Part shown: positions 8,118 through 17,506 of the stretch, piece after piece | Position numbering within the stretch: position 1 is the stretch's first letter | Layout: each line of letters starts with the position of its first letter | Assembly (NCBI GenBank): GCA_035626675.1 | Contig: DASPNH010000157.1 | Coordinates: 1-64,000, forward strand | DNA from: DASPNH01 sp035626675 | Lineage (GTDB): Bacteria > Desulfobacterota > Binatia > UBA1149 > CAITLU01 | Reading direction: 5' to 3' | DNA length: 64,000 bases | Program-made: the position numbers and the translations under genes | The notes under the pieces: generated by a model | What the model was told of the DNA's origin: nothing | Seen by the model: only the letters and a program-made list of their open reading frames with translations | The model's database searches: none

Positions 8118-8529
8118 CAAGCTGCCCGACAAGGGACGCGGCCACGTCATGGCCGAGATCAACATCACGCCACTGACCGACATCTTCCTGGTGCTGCTGA
8201 TCATCTTCATGGTCACCAGCGTGGCCATGGTCGATACCGGTGCCAAGGTGATGCTGCCCGAGGTCGACAACACCACGAGCGCCCCGCGCGAGATCACGGT
8301 GACGGTGACGCCGATGGCCGAGATCTACGTCAACGACACCCTGGTGACGCTCGAGACGCTCGAAGGCACGCTGCGCGACCTGATCGCCACGCGCGGCGAC
8401 ATGCCGGTGGTGCTGCAGGGCGATCGCGAGGTACTGCTCGGCGATGCGGTGCGCATCCTTGCCGCTGCGCAGCGCGCCGGCGCCACACAGGTGGCGATCG
8501 CAGCGGAACGGGGGCGCGCAGCTCAATAG
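8107..8529 (+). CDS. exbD: ExbD/TolR family protein
   Basis: A 140-residue protein with a short cytoplasmic N-terminus, one membrane helix and a periplasmic domain. The motif AEINITPLTDIFLVLLIIFM contains the conserved Asp of the proton path, and the C-terminal half matches ExbD (VTVTPMAEIYVNDTLVTLETLEGTLRDL, then VVLQGDREVLLGDAVRILAAAQRAG). It overlaps exbB and is followed after three bases by the vWA protein gene, so all are cotranslated. Confidence 0.9.
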   Translation: MAFSKLPDKGRGHVMAEINITPLTDIFLVLLIIFMVTSVAMVDTGAKVMLPEVDNTTSAPREITVTVTPMAEIYVNDTLVTLETLEGTLRDLIATRGDMPVVLQGDREVLLGDAVRILAAAQRAGATQVAIAAERGRAAQ

Positions 8530-8532
8530 ACC

Positions 8533-9750
8533 GTGGCCTCGCCGCAAACCCCAGAGCGCCAGCCGCAGCCGCGCAAGCCCGGCGACGACGATCCACTGAA
8601 GGACGCGTTCCCGGTCGCGCGCACCGGCACCGCATTCCTGCTTTCGGCCGCCATCCACGTCGGCCTGCTCGTGGTCCTCGGCACCATCGGCGTGGCCGTG
8701 GTGCAGCAGGTCCAGCGCATCAACGTCGAGATCCGCCAGCCCGCGCCCGACACCGCCGAATCCGAGCTCGAAGAGGGAATGCCTTCGCTGCGCGATCTTG
8801 CCGGCGAGCTGCGGCCGCAAAACGTGCCGTCGCGCTCGGCCAGCTCGGTGGCAGGCCCGTCGGTCGCATCCTCTCCCACGCCCGGACCGGCTCCCGCGGC
8901 GCGGGTGCAGTCGGTGGAGATGCCGCGCATCGGCGGCATCGGCCCAACCATCGGCAGCACGCCCGGCACTCTGGAGAACGTGCCGCTCTCGATCGGCGGC
9001 TCCGGTCTCGCCGGCGGCGCGCCGGGACCGGGCGGCGGCTTCGGTGACGTGCTCGGCGGCCTTCGCAAGGTCGGCATCGACCTGGCCATCCTCGTCGACA
9101 CCACCGACAGCATGGAGTCGGTGCTCGACAACGTGAAGACCGAAATGCAGCAGTTCATCGGCGAGCTGCAGCGCATGGTTCCGGCAAGCCGCGTGGCAGT
9201 GGTCGCATATCGCGACAAGAAGGACGAGTACCTTACCAAATGGGTCGACTTCAGCTTCCACACCGACAAGGTGCAGAAGTTCGTCAGCCAGCTTCATTCG
9301 AGCGGGGGAGGCGACTACCACGAAGCGGTGCAGCAGGCCTTCGAGGCCGCGCTCGACGATCTTACCTGGCGCAAGACGGCGCGCCGTTTCATCATCCTGA
9401 TCGGGAGCTCGCCGCCGCATCCGGAGTCGATGCCGGCGCTGCTGTCGCTGGTGGCCGAATTCAAGAAGACCAACGGCGCGGTGGGCGCCATCGACGTCAG
9501 CGCACGTCTTCACGACGAGTACTCGCGCAAGCTGTGGGCGCACTTCCATCCCGGCGAGCCCTACAAGCCCTCGCCGATGCCCGAGTTCTACAAGGAGGTC
9601 TCGGGAACCTACCGGCAGATCGCAAAGGCCGGCGACGGCGAGATCGTCGCGCTCGGCGAAGAGAAATCGCTGCTGCGCCAGGTCATGATCCTGACCTTCG
9701 GCTCGCGCTGGCAGGTGGAAATGGCCGCCTTCCTCGGAAAACTGAAATGA
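8533..9750 (+). CDS. Inner-membrane-anchored vWA-domain protein with TonB-like N-terminus
   Basis: The 405-residue protein has a cytoplasmic Pro/Arg-rich start, one hydrophobic helix near residues 35-58 (GTAFLLSAAIHVGLLVVLGT), a periplasmic Ser/Pro/Gly-rich linker, and a von Willebrand A domain from about residue 180. The helix with its SAAIHVGLLV pattern is like the TonB anchor. The metal site is a DTTDSM variant of DxSxS, followed by VAVVAYRDKKDEYLT. It occupies the operon position where TonB or TolA would be expected, so it probably transmits ExbBD motor motion to a vWA-bound partner (inference). The start is GTG; the stop overlaps the next ATG. Confidence 0.8.
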   Translation: MASPQTPERQPQPRKPGDDDPLKDAFPVARTGTAFLLSAAIHVGLLVVLGTIGVAVVQQVQRINVEIRQPAPDTAESELEEGMPSLRDLAGELRPQNVPSRSASSVAGPSVASSPTPGPAPAARVQSVEMPRIGGIGPTIGSTPGTLENVPLSIGGSGLAGGAPGPGGGFGDVLGGLRKVGIDLAILVDTTDSMESVLDNVKTEMQQFIGELQRMVPASRVAVVAYRDKKDEYLTKWVDFSFHTDKVQKFVSQLHSSGGGDYHEAVQQAFEAALDDLTWRKTARRFIILIGSSPPHPESMPALLSLVAEFKKTNGAVGAIDVSARLHDEYSRKLWAHFHPGEPYKPSPMPEFYKEVSGTYRQIAKAGDGEIVALGEEKSLLRQVMILTFGSRWQVEMAAFLGKLK

Positions 9751-12209
9751 ACGACCATCTTAAGGGGACAGTCCCCTTAACGCTTCGCCGGTATAAGGGG
9801 ACTGTCCCCTTATGCCTGTTGCTGCTGGTGCTGGCGGCGCCGTTGCCGGCGCGCGCGCAGAGCGTCGAGCAGCTCGGCAAGCAGGCGCTGGCGCTGCTCG
9901 AGTCGAACTCCGCGCCGAGCGCGAACCAGTACGAGAGCCTGGCCGGCCCGCTCCAGCGCATCTACGACTCGCACCGCAACGCGCTCGATTCGATGAGCAA
10001 GCAGGTCATCGCCTCCGACGGCGACATGGACGCGCTCTTCGAGACGCCGCAGTGGAAGGAGCACCAGGCGCAGGCCGCGCAGGCGCTCTACTACCTGAAC
10101 TGGCTCCGCTACTGGGGCGCGCAGGCCTTCAGCGGCAAGAAGCGCACGGAGCTTCTGGACGAGGCCGCCGCCGGCTTTGGCGAGTTCGCCACCGGCACCG
10201 GCACCAATCCCATCATCTTCGAGAGCCGCCTGGGCCGCGGCCTGACCTATCTCGAAAGCGATCACGCCGACTGGGCCGCCGCCGACTTCGAGTTCATCCT
10301 GGAAGCGCCGTCCGCTCCGCCCGAGCGCAAGCGCAAGGCGCAGCTCGCGCTGGCCGAAGCGTACCTGAAGCTCGGCAATGTCGACGGCGCGCTCAAGGTC
10401 TCCAGGGACGCGCTCGACAACGCCACTGCCAGCGATCAGCCCCGCGCCAGGATCGCCCGCGCTCGCGCGCTGGCGATGGCGGCAGCATCGCGACCGGCCA
10501 ACCGCGATGCCTATCGCAGCGAGGCCGGCGCGCTGCTCGCCAGCGTGCAGGCCGCCGGCGGACCGCTGTCGGGGCGCGCCGGCCAGATCCTCAAGATGGG
10601 CCTGAACAATCCCGGCGTCTGGGGAAGCAGCGCCAAGCCCGTCGCGGAGCCGCCGCCGCCGCCCCCGCCGCCCTCGGATTGGGACATCACCAGGAAGATG
10701 GTGGCCGACGGCAAGTTCAAGGACGCGATCCCGCGCCTGGAGCAGGACCTCGCATCGACCGACGCGAAGACGAAGGACCACGCCGGCGAAGCTGCCTACC
10801 TGCTGGGCCTCTCGAAGTTTCGCATCAACGACCGCGAAGGCGCCGTCGCGGCCTTCGATCTTGCGCTGGCCGACAAGGGCAAGGCCTATTTCCGCGATGA
10901 CGCCGCCTATCTTCGCTTCAAGGCCGAGGAGGCCATCTTCAACGCCAGCGCCGCCGAGACTGCGCAAGCGGATGCGAAGACCGGCGCCAAGGCGGCGCAG
11001 GGCGATGCCAAGGTCGCAGCTGCCAAGACCGGCGATGCCACGGCGACGACCGTCGCCCAAGGCGACTCATCCAAAACGGACGCTTCCGGCCGCGAGCAGC
11101 GCTACGAAAAGGCCATCACCGAATTCGTCACCGCCTTCCCCGATCACAAGGCGGTCAGCGAGGCGCACTTCCGCCTCGGCGAGATGCGCCAGCGCCAGGA
11201 ACGCTGGAACGAGGCCATCGCCAGCTACGCCAAGGTGCGCGGCGACGCGACGTTCGAGTACCGCGCCGCCTTCGCCACCGCGCAGTCGTACGTCAAGCAG
11301 CTCGAACAGATGCAGGGGGACGCGCCGCCCGACATCGCTCTTCGCAAGAAGGCGATCGACGCGCTGGCCACGTTCCACGAGAAGGCCAGGAAGATCGACG
11401 CTTCCGCCATCGGCGAAACGACGGTGCAGGACATCAATGGCCGCGCCGCGCTCATGAGCGCGTACATGGAAGCCACCGAGCAGCCGCCGCGGTGGGAGCA
11501 GGCGCTCGCGTACCTGGAAGGTTTCGAAGAGAAGTATCCGAAGCTGATCGAGCAGCGCCTGCAGATCGTACGCCTGCGACTTGCCGCCGCCTCGCGGCTG
11601 GCTCGCCTGCAGCTGGCTGCAAACGAGGCGGCGCGTCCCGAGGTCGCAAAGCTCGAGCCTGCGTATCTGGATGATCTGGCATCGCGGCTGCTCGTGCTGA
11701 CGGCAAGAGAGCAGGCCAAGGGCAACGTCGAGGACGCCAACGCCGGACGTCGCGCCTGCCTGCTGCTCACCGAGGCCGCGCTTGCATCGCCCCAGGCGCA
11801 GGAAGCGCTGACGCCTGCGATGCGCCAGCGCATGCGCTCGACCGCGGCTTCGCTCCACGACAACGCCGGCAACCGCGACAAGGCGCTCGCGCTCTACCGC
11901 AGCGTTCTCGAAGAGGCGCCCGACGAGGTGTCGGCACGCGCAGGCGCCGCGCGCATCCTGGAAGCGCAGGGCAACCAGAGCGTCGCGCGTGCGCTCTGGG
12001 ACGAGATCGTCGATTCGGCGCAGAACCGCGCGGGCTGGCTCGAAGCACACTACCAGTCGGCGCGTCTCTCAGATGCGCTGGGAGAAAAGGACCGCGCGTG
12101 CAGGGTCGTGCGCAAGGTCCCGCCGGCGATGCTGCAGGGTGCGAGCTCGGGACCGGCGGTGGAGATCAGCAGAATGCTGCACGCATGTCCGGCGCCCGCA
12201 GCGCCGTGA
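9747..12209 (+). CDS. Large periplasmic TPR-repeat protein
   Basis: An 820-residue protein with a signal peptide (CLLLLVLAAPLPARAQS) and many helical TPR-like repeats, for example AAFATAQSYVKQL and KALALYRSVLEEAPDEVSARAGAARIL. There is a Pro-rich linker (PPPPPPPPSDW) near the first third and an Ala/Lys/Asp-rich spacer in the middle. It probably scaffolds protein contacts in the periplasm for the motor-vWA system encoded just upstream, with which it shares an ATGA overlap. The residues before the signal peptide are unusual: they are translated from a pair of REP-like palindromes and read KGTVPL twice, so the original N-terminus was probably shorter. Confidence 0.8.
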   Translation: MNDHLKGTVPLTLRRYKGTVPLCLLLLVLAAPLPARAQSVEQLGKQALALLESNSAPSANQYESLAGPLQRIYDSHRNALDSMSKQVIASDGDMDALFETPQWKEHQAQAAQALYYLNWLRYWGAQAFSGKKRTELLDEAAAGFGEFATGTGTNPIIFESRLGRGLTYLESDHADWAAADFEFILEAPSAPPERKRKAQLALAEAYLKLGNVDGALKVSRDALDNATASDQPRARIARARALAMAAASRPANRDAYRSEAGALLASVQAAGGPLSGRAGQILKMGLNNPGVWGSSAKPVAEPPPPPPPPSDWDITRKMVADGKFKDAIPRLEQDLASTDAKTKDHAGEAAYLLGLSKFRINDREGAVAAFDLALADKGKAYFRDDAAYLRFKAEEAIFNASAAETAQADAKTGAKAAQGDAKVAAAKTGDATATTVAQGDSSKTDASGREQRYEKAITEFVTAFPDHKAVSEAHFRLGEMRQRQERWNEAIASYAKVRGDATFEYRAAFATAQSYVKQLEQMQGDAPPDIALRKKAIDALATFHEKARKIDASAIGETTVQDINGRAALMSAYMEATEQPPRWEQALAYLEGFEEKYPKLIEQRLQIVRLRLAAASRLARLQLAANEAARPEVAKLEPAYLDDLASRLLVLTAREQAKGNVEDANAGRRACLLLTEAALASPQAQEALTPAMRQRMRSTAASLHDNAGNRDKALALYRSVLEEAPDEVSARAGAARILEAQGNQSVARALWDEIVDSAQNRAGWLEAHYQSARLSDALGEKDRACRVVRKVPPAMLQGASSGPAVEISRMLHACPAPAAP
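9760..9813. repeat. REP-like palindrome pair inside a coding region
   Basis: Two 21-bp palindromes, each with arms (T/A)TAAGGGGAC and the reverse complement around one central base (A in the first, T in the second), are separated by 12 bases. The two copies are reverse complements of each other apart from the outermost base. The same unit pair occurs again near 46.4 kb. They are in frame within the signal-peptide region of the TPR protein. Confidence 0.9.
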
Positions 12210-12403
12210 TCTGGACATCGAGCCTACGGCGAGATCGAACGCGCTAGCGGGCTGCACCTTCGGCCAGCGACCAACCAGACTCGTCTCGACACCAGATTCG
12301 TCGACGCGATTTTGATGACCGAAATGTCAGGGCCGCACCACCTGCATGTGCCTTGCATCAGGTCCGTCGGGCTTGAAGAAGTCACTCCCAGAAGGCTGCG
12401 TCC

Positions 12404-15223
12404 GTGCCCATGACCGAGTCGTTCCTCTTTCCACCCTACTGTCTCGACCAGGACAAGCGCTTGCTGCTACGAGACGGCGAGGTGGTCCGGCTGCGTCCGC
12501 GAACCTACGAGGTGCTGGTCTGCCTCGTCGAGCGGGCCGGCGCGGTGGTTTCCAAGTTCGAGCTTCAGCAGCAGGTCTGGGCGGGCTCACACATCGTCGA
12601 TGGCGTGGTGCGGGATTCGATCAGCGAGCTGCGAAAAGCGTTCGGCGACTCGCGTGACAAGCCCGCCTTCATCGAGACGGTCCATGGCCGGGGTTTCCGC
12701 TTCATCGCCGCACTGGCCGAACGGCCTCAGACACACCCGGAAGGGCACCTCTTCGTAGGCCGCCGCTCCGAGCTGGGACGGCTCCGCTCATGGTTCCAGG
12801 ACGCGATGCGCGGACGGCGCCGTTTCGTCATCGTCTCGGGCGATGCCGGCATGGGAAAGACCTCCCTGGTCGGCGAGATGCTGCGCGAGGTCACAGCCAG
12901 CACCGTTCCCTTCGTGCTCGCACAGGGTGCATGCCGTCGAAACTTCGACTCCGAGGCCTACATGCCGGTGATCGAGCTGCTCGATGCCGTGCTGCGCGCC
13001 TCGCCCCGTCCTCTCGGACCATTGGTGCAGAAAATCGCTCCGGCGTGGACCTCGTTGCTGTCTGCACTGGACCCGCAGTACTGGACCGCGCCCTTGCACG
13101 CCACGCCGTTCGTCATGATGCGCGAAGGCTCGGCGCTGCTGGAGGCGATCGCGACCGAGATTCCGCTGGTCGCGATCTTCGAGGACGTGCACTGGGCCGA
13201 CCAGGCCACGCTCGATCTGCTCGAGTTCCTGGCGGCGCGCGGCCGGCGCGTGCCGCTGCTCCTGATCGCCACCTGCCGCCGGGCCGATCCCTCCATCGGC
13301 GCGGCCGTGCGGCGCTTCCTGGACCTGCGCCGCGGCGGCGTCGTCGAAACCCTCGAAGTCTCGCCGCTGACCGGCGAGGACCAGCGCGACTATCTGGCGC
13401 GCAGGTTCGACCGCGACACCGGGCAGCGCTGGTGCGGTTACGTCGAGCGCTGGTCCAGCGGCAACCCGTTGATGCTCGAGCTCGTCTCGCGCGAGCTCGA
13501 AGGAATTCTACACCGCCGCCAGGAAGAGGAGGCCGACCCCGACATTCCCGCCGAAGTGCTCGGACTCATCGAACGCCGCCTGACCGAGCTTCCTGCCGAC
13601 CATGTCGATCTCCTGGAGACCGCCAGTGTCTGCGACTCGCCGTTCACGCCCGAGACGCTCGCCCACATCGGCGCGACCGATCCGGACGCTGCCGCGCGGA
13701 TCGTGCGAGAGCTTCTCGGCAACAGCCCTTTCCTGGTTCTGGCCTCGCGCGGCCAGGACGAGGCCGTGCGCTATCACTTCTCGCACGCCGTCCATCTGAC
13801 GTGCCTGTACCAGCGGCTCCTGCCCGCGCGTCGCCGGCTCCTGCACGAACGTCTCGCCGAGCATCTGGAAAGCACCAGCGGAGGGTCGCTGGAAGCGGCC
13901 GGCACGCTCGCGATGCACTTTCACGCCGCCGCCCGGCCTGATCGTGCAGTGCCGTACTACGAGATGGCCGCATTCAATCTCATCCGTCGCAACGCGCATC
14001 GCGAAGCCGCGGATCTGGTTCGAAAGGCATTGTCGCTCCTCGACAAGCTTCCCGTCGGCGCCGAGCGCTGGCAGACCGAGGCGCGCCTTGCGCAGATGCT
14101 GGGACATCTGGCCACCGGTTGCCTGGGCTTTTCCCATCCCGAAGTCCGTCAGGCTCATGCGCGCGCGCAGGCCGCCTTCGAGGAGAGCGGCGATCACTCG
14201 GGCGCCGTACGCTCGATGCTCGGGATATCCGGAAGCCTGCTGTTCATGGGAGAGCTGGCGGCGGCCACCAAGGTGTCGGCCGCAGCCGTGACGGTGGCCG
14301 AGCAGCATGCGCCCGGCATGTGCGCCCAGGTCTACGCGATCCACGCCAGCTCATTGATCAGCAAGGGCGAGCTCGGCGCCGCGCGCAGCATGCTCGAGCG
14401 ATCGCTCGAGCTCGACGGCGAGCCGCCGGTGCCCGGTGCGGTCGATCCGCGCGTGACCGCGCACGCCCAGCTCGGTGCCGTGCTCCTGATGATGGGAGAG
14501 ATCGGACGCGGCCGTGCCTCGCGCATGCGTTCCATCGAGCGGGCGCGCGAGCTGGGCGGCGGCATCGATCTGGCCGCTGCCATCGGCGCGGCGGCGATGA
14601 GCTGGTGGTGGGAGGGCGATCACGAGTCTTTTGCGCAAGGTGTCGCCGAAGCGCGTGCGCTTCAGGAGCGGTTCCGGTACCCGAGCTTCGGCAGCGTCAT
14701 GGCGATGTTCGAAGGCGCGCTCGAGCTGGATCGCCGACCCGACCGTGATTCCATTCGCAAGGTGCGCGATGCGATGGCCGTGCGCAGGCAGAGCGGCGAG
14801 CGTCTCTACGATACCGCCATCTTCGCCGGACTCTCCCATCGCGCCGTGGCCCTCGGCGACCTCGACCTGGCCGCCACGCTCATGCGCGAAGGCAGGCTTT
14901 CGGGTGCCGAGCGCGGCGAGCACTGGGTCGATGCCGAGCTGTGGCGCGCCGAGGCGGCGATCGCCGCCGCGCAGGCGCGCGCCAGCGGCTCTTCGCAAGC
15001 GATCGAGGAAGCCGCAGCCCTGCTCGGGCAGGCACTGGACTGCGCACGGCAACAGGGAGCCCGGCTCTGGGAGCTGCGCGCCGCGACCGACCTTGCCGTT
15101 TTGACCGCCGGGAGTTCACTCCAGGCGCAGGCGCAGGCCACGCTGGCGGTAGTGTTGAACGCGTTACGCTCCGAGCCTCGCATCGCCGACGTCGAGCGGG
15201 CTCGCCGCGCCCTCGGCGGCTGA
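12404..15223 (+). CDS. CadC-like winged-helix / AAA ATPase / TPR transcriptional regulator
   Basis: A 939-residue regulator. Residues 1-100 form an OmpR/CadC-type winged helix (LRPRTYEVLVCLVERAG, then SISELRKAFGD and FIETVHGRGFRF). Residues 115-400 form an AAA/NTPase domain with Walker A GDAGMGKTSL and Walker B-like VAIFEDVHWAD. The remainder is an alpha-helical TPR-like region. It resembles SARP/MalT-type STAND activators in which ligand or protein sensing by the repeats drives ATP-dependent DNA binding. The first start is GTG with AGAAGG upstream; an ATG lies two codons later. It is a single gene with no obvious neighbouring target, and its ligand is unknown. Confidence 0.85.
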   Translation: MPMTESFLFPPYCLDQDKRLLLRDGEVVRLRPRTYEVLVCLVERAGAVVSKFELQQQVWAGSHIVDGVVRDSISELRKAFGDSRDKPAFIETVHGRGFRFIAALAERPQTHPEGHLFVGRRSELGRLRSWFQDAMRGRRRFVIVSGDAGMGKTSLVGEMLREVTASTVPFVLAQGACRRNFDSEAYMPVIELLDAVLRASPRPLGPLVQKIAPAWTSLLSALDPQYWTAPLHATPFVMMREGSALLEAIATEIPLVAIFEDVHWADQATLDLLEFLAARGRRVPLLLIATCRRADPSIGAAVRRFLDLRRGGVVETLEVSPLTGEDQRDYLARRFDRDTGQRWCGYVERWSSGNPLMLELVSRELEGILHRRQEEEADPDIPAEVLGLIERRLTELPADHVDLLETASVCDSPFTPETLAHIGATDPDAAARIVRELLGNSPFLVLASRGQDEAVRYHFSHAVHLTCLYQRLLPARRRLLHERLAEHLESTSGGSLEAAGTLAMHFHAAARPDRAVPYYEMAAFNLIRRNAHREAADLVRKALSLLDKLPVGAERWQTEARLAQMLGHLATGCLGFSHPEVRQAHARAQAAFEESGDHSGAVRSMLGISGSLLFMGELAAATKVSAAAVTVAEQHAPGMCAQVYAIHASSLISKGELGAARSMLERSLELDGEPPVPGAVDPRVTAHAQLGAVLLMMGEIGRGRASRMRSIERARELGGGIDLAAAIGAAAMSWWWEGDHESFAQGVAEARALQERFRYPSFGSVMAMFEGALELDRRPDRDSIRKVRDAMAVRRQSGERLYDTAIFAGLSHRAVALGDLDLAATLMREGRLSGAERGEHWVDAELWRAEAAIAAAQARASGSSQAIEEAAALLGQALDCARQQGARLWELRAATDLAVLTAGSSLQAQAQATLAVVLNALRSEPRIADVERARRALGG

Positions 15224-15353
15224 ACCGTCTCACATGCTGGCCGGGCCGTGCGCGGGTCCGCGACGCTTCGCGGAGCCGGGGATGATCGATGGATCGATGG
15301 TCAGGGGGTCGGTCGCCCGTGCGGCGCACGGGCGGCGCTACGATCGGTCGGGA

Positions 15354-15710
15354 CTAGTTGACGGTGGGCCGGCGCGCGCGCTCGCGGCGAACCTTGCGAT
15401 GCTTGGCGGCCATACCGCTCATGCGCGCCTGCAGCTTGAGCTCACGAAGGCCGGCGCGGATGTATTGCGGGTCCAGGTGCAGCGTGGTGCAGATGTTCTC
15501 GAAGGAGAACAGATCCTCGCTCTCACGGCTGGCAACCCAGCGGTTGACCGAGCTGAAGAGGCGGCGATGGTCGGCAACGTCGGAGTTCAATCCGCGCTGA
15601 AAGCAGATCAGAGCGTCTTCGAGGACTGCCAGCATGAGACGTCCTTCGGGTTCCCGTGCGATTTCGGGAGAGTCGAAAGTAGGGGCGAGTGCGTATGCGC
15701 TGAGTCTCAT
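15354..15710 (-). CDS. Conserved hypothetical protein (FSFENIC / LDPxYIR type)
   Basis: About 118 residues from the second of two adjacent ATG codons, which has AGGAG at good spacing; a longer frame reaches 15797 but lacks a ribosome site. The core REPEGRLMLAVLEDALICFQ and FSFENICTTLHLDPQYIRAGL is a pattern I recognise from small uncharacterised proteins of deltaproteobacteria. It looks like a compact helical protein, with a basic tail (KHRKVRRERARR) that could contact nucleic acid. The function is unknown. Confidence 0.65.
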   Translation of the reverse strand: MRLSAYALAPTFDSPEIAREPEGRLMLAVLEDALICFQRGLNSDVADHRRLFSSVNRWVASRESEDLFSFENICTTLHLDPQYIRAGLRELKLQARMSGMAAKHRKVRRERARRPTVN

Positions 15711-15987
15711 CATGGCTCCTGGGCTGACGTTGATACTGACGTCCAGAAAGCAAAGGTCGGGCCGTTGTCGCGGTGGATCGCAAGTCGTGAAGTTCACACG
15801 GTTTTGAGCGGCTGAGCCGTCGCGTTTGGCGCAAATGGGTGTCTTGAACCGAGACAGCGTTCGCTCAGGGACGCTTCAATCTGGGGCGAGGCGAGTTCAC
15901 GGACTGCATGGAGGGCGAGCACGCGGCAAGCTCGCGGCGGCATCGTGACGCCGGCGCACGGAGTGCGTGCGCCGGCGGCGGGATCGA

Positions 15988-16200
15988 TCAGCGTTTCAAG
16001 GTGTCGAGATGCCGCTGGAAGCTGGCGATCTGTTCCTCGGCTGCTTCCTTGGCCAGGCCGTACTTGCTCTGGATGATTCCGGCGAGTTTGTCGCGTTTGC
16101 CGCCGATCTCGATGAGCTCGTCATCGGTCAGCTTGCCCCAGTGTTCCTTGACGCCGCCGGCGAGCTCTTTCCATTTTCCCTCGATCTGATCCCAGTTCAT
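15988..16200 (-). CDS. CsbD-like stress protein
   Basis: A 70-residue CsbD-family protein: MNWDQIEGKWKELAGGVKEH followed by WGKLTDDELIEIGGKRDKLAGIIQSKYG is the family signature, and the length is normal. CsbD proteins are induced by general stress in many bacteria, but their biochemical role is unknown. It is the last gene of a minus-strand run with the BON and DUF1328 genes, about 190 bases after the BON stop. Confidence 0.9.
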   Translation of the reverse strand: MNWDQIEGKWKELAGGVKEHWGKLTDDELIEIGGKRDKLAGIIQSKYGLAKEAAEEQIASFQRHLDTLKR

Positions 16201-16389
16201 CGATCTGTCTCCTTCGCCTTGCGGCTCCGTTGATGTGGCGTCGTGGCCCCGTGCCGAGAAGTTCTATAGCAGCTGCTGCGAGAAGGCCGTGGGAGGCGGT
16301 GACGCCGACGGCCGCGCGCGTGTGGCCAGTCGCCCAGTGGCTGCGGCGTTCCCGAGCCGGCGGCGCCGGCTCGGTCGTGGTGCAGCGTT

Positions 16390-17457
16390 CTACTGAATGG
16401 TGAGCGCGTCGTGCACCGAGCAGACGCCGGCAGTGGCGCGAGCGATCTGCATCGCCTCGACCCGCTCTATGCCCGATGGCACGGCACCGGTAAGGCGCAC
16501 GACGCAGTTCTTGACCTCGATGCCGACGCCGGCCAGGTCGGTGTGCTGCGTGAGGTTCTTCTTGACGGCGACCGCCATCGCATCGTCCTTCACTTCGGTG
16601 GCCGTCTGCTTGCCGCTGGCGACGACCTGCAGCTGATTCTCGACCGCGAACACGCCGCCGACCGTCCTGGCCTGCGCCTCGGCCTGGCGTCTGCCCTCGT
16701 CGGTGGAGACGATGCCGAACAGCGTGACCGTGCCGTTGCGCGTATCGACGTTGATCTCCATGGCGGGTGTGTGCGGATCGGCGAGCAGCCGCATCTTCAC
16801 CAGCGAGGTGGTGTACAGGTCCCTGGTAGCGCCACTGGCGCTCTGCGCCGAGCGCCCGCCCACAGCAATGTTCGCCTCCTTCCACAAGCCCGCATCCGCC
16901 AAAGCTTCGGCACTCTGGATTTCACTGGCCACGCGGCGCACGCCGGGTACGTCGCGAGTGAGCTGGACCGCCGTCAGATGGTCGCTCAGACTGTCCGCCT
17001 TGCCTCCGAGCAGAACCACGCCCCGGTTGACCGACTGCACTTTGACGCTGCTCCCGAGAAGCGATGGCTCGGCCGCAAGCGCGGCGACGACCACCTTCTG
17101 CGTCTCCTCGTCCCTGGCGGCTACGGCATCTTCCCTTGCGGCGGTAACGACCTGCAGCAGGTTGCGCACGCTTTCGACACCCGCCACTTTCCTGGCAACG
17201 GCCTCGGCGGCGGCCTTCTCGGCGTGAGTGCGTACGGTGCCGTGCAGCGTGACCTGGCGTGCGACCGTGTCCACGTCGACGTCGATGGCGCTGACCGCTT
17301 CGGCCGTGCTCAACGACAGCTTCACCTTGGTCGTGATCCAGGCATCGCTGGGCGTCGAAACGGCATGGGCCGCACCGATCAGCACCAGCGTGGCGACCAC
17401 CGCCGCCGCATGTGTGCCGATACACCGCCGCCACATCGCATTCGTCGAAGATGTCAT
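16390..17457 (-). CDS. Exported protein with four BON domains
   Basis: A 355-residue protein with an N-terminal signal segment (AAAVVATLVLIGAAHAV) and four consecutive BON domains. Each has the alternating helix/strand pattern and the glycine of VTLxG: QVTLHGTVRT, GVVLLGGKAD, TVTLFGIVST and CVVRLTGAVPS. BON domains bind phospholipid or support the envelope and are common in OsmY-like osmotic-stress proteins, so an envelope-protection role is likely. Four domains are more than the usual one to three. The gene lies 49 bases after DUF1328 on the same strand. Confidence 0.85.
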   Translation of the reverse strand: MTSSTNAMWRRCIGTHAAAVVATLVLIGAAHAVSTPSDAWITTKVKLSLSTAEAVSAIDVDVDTVARQVTLHGTVRTHAEKAAAEAVARKVAGVESVRNLLQVVTAAREDAVAARDEETQKVVVAALAAEPSLLGSSVKVQSVNRGVVLLGGKADSLSDHLTAVQLTRDVPGVRRVASEIQSAEALADAGLWKEANIAVGGRSAQSASGATRDLYTTSLVKMRLLADPHTPAMEINVDTRNGTVTLFGIVSTDEGRRQAEAQARTVGGVFAVENQLQVVASGKQTATEVKDDAMAVAVKKNLTQHTDLAGVGIEVKNCVVRLTGAVPSGIERVEAMQIARATAGVCSVHDALTIQ

Positions 17458-17506
17458 GAGCTGCTCCTTGCCGTGCCGACCTGCGCCGGAGGGGACGGGA
17501 CGTGGA

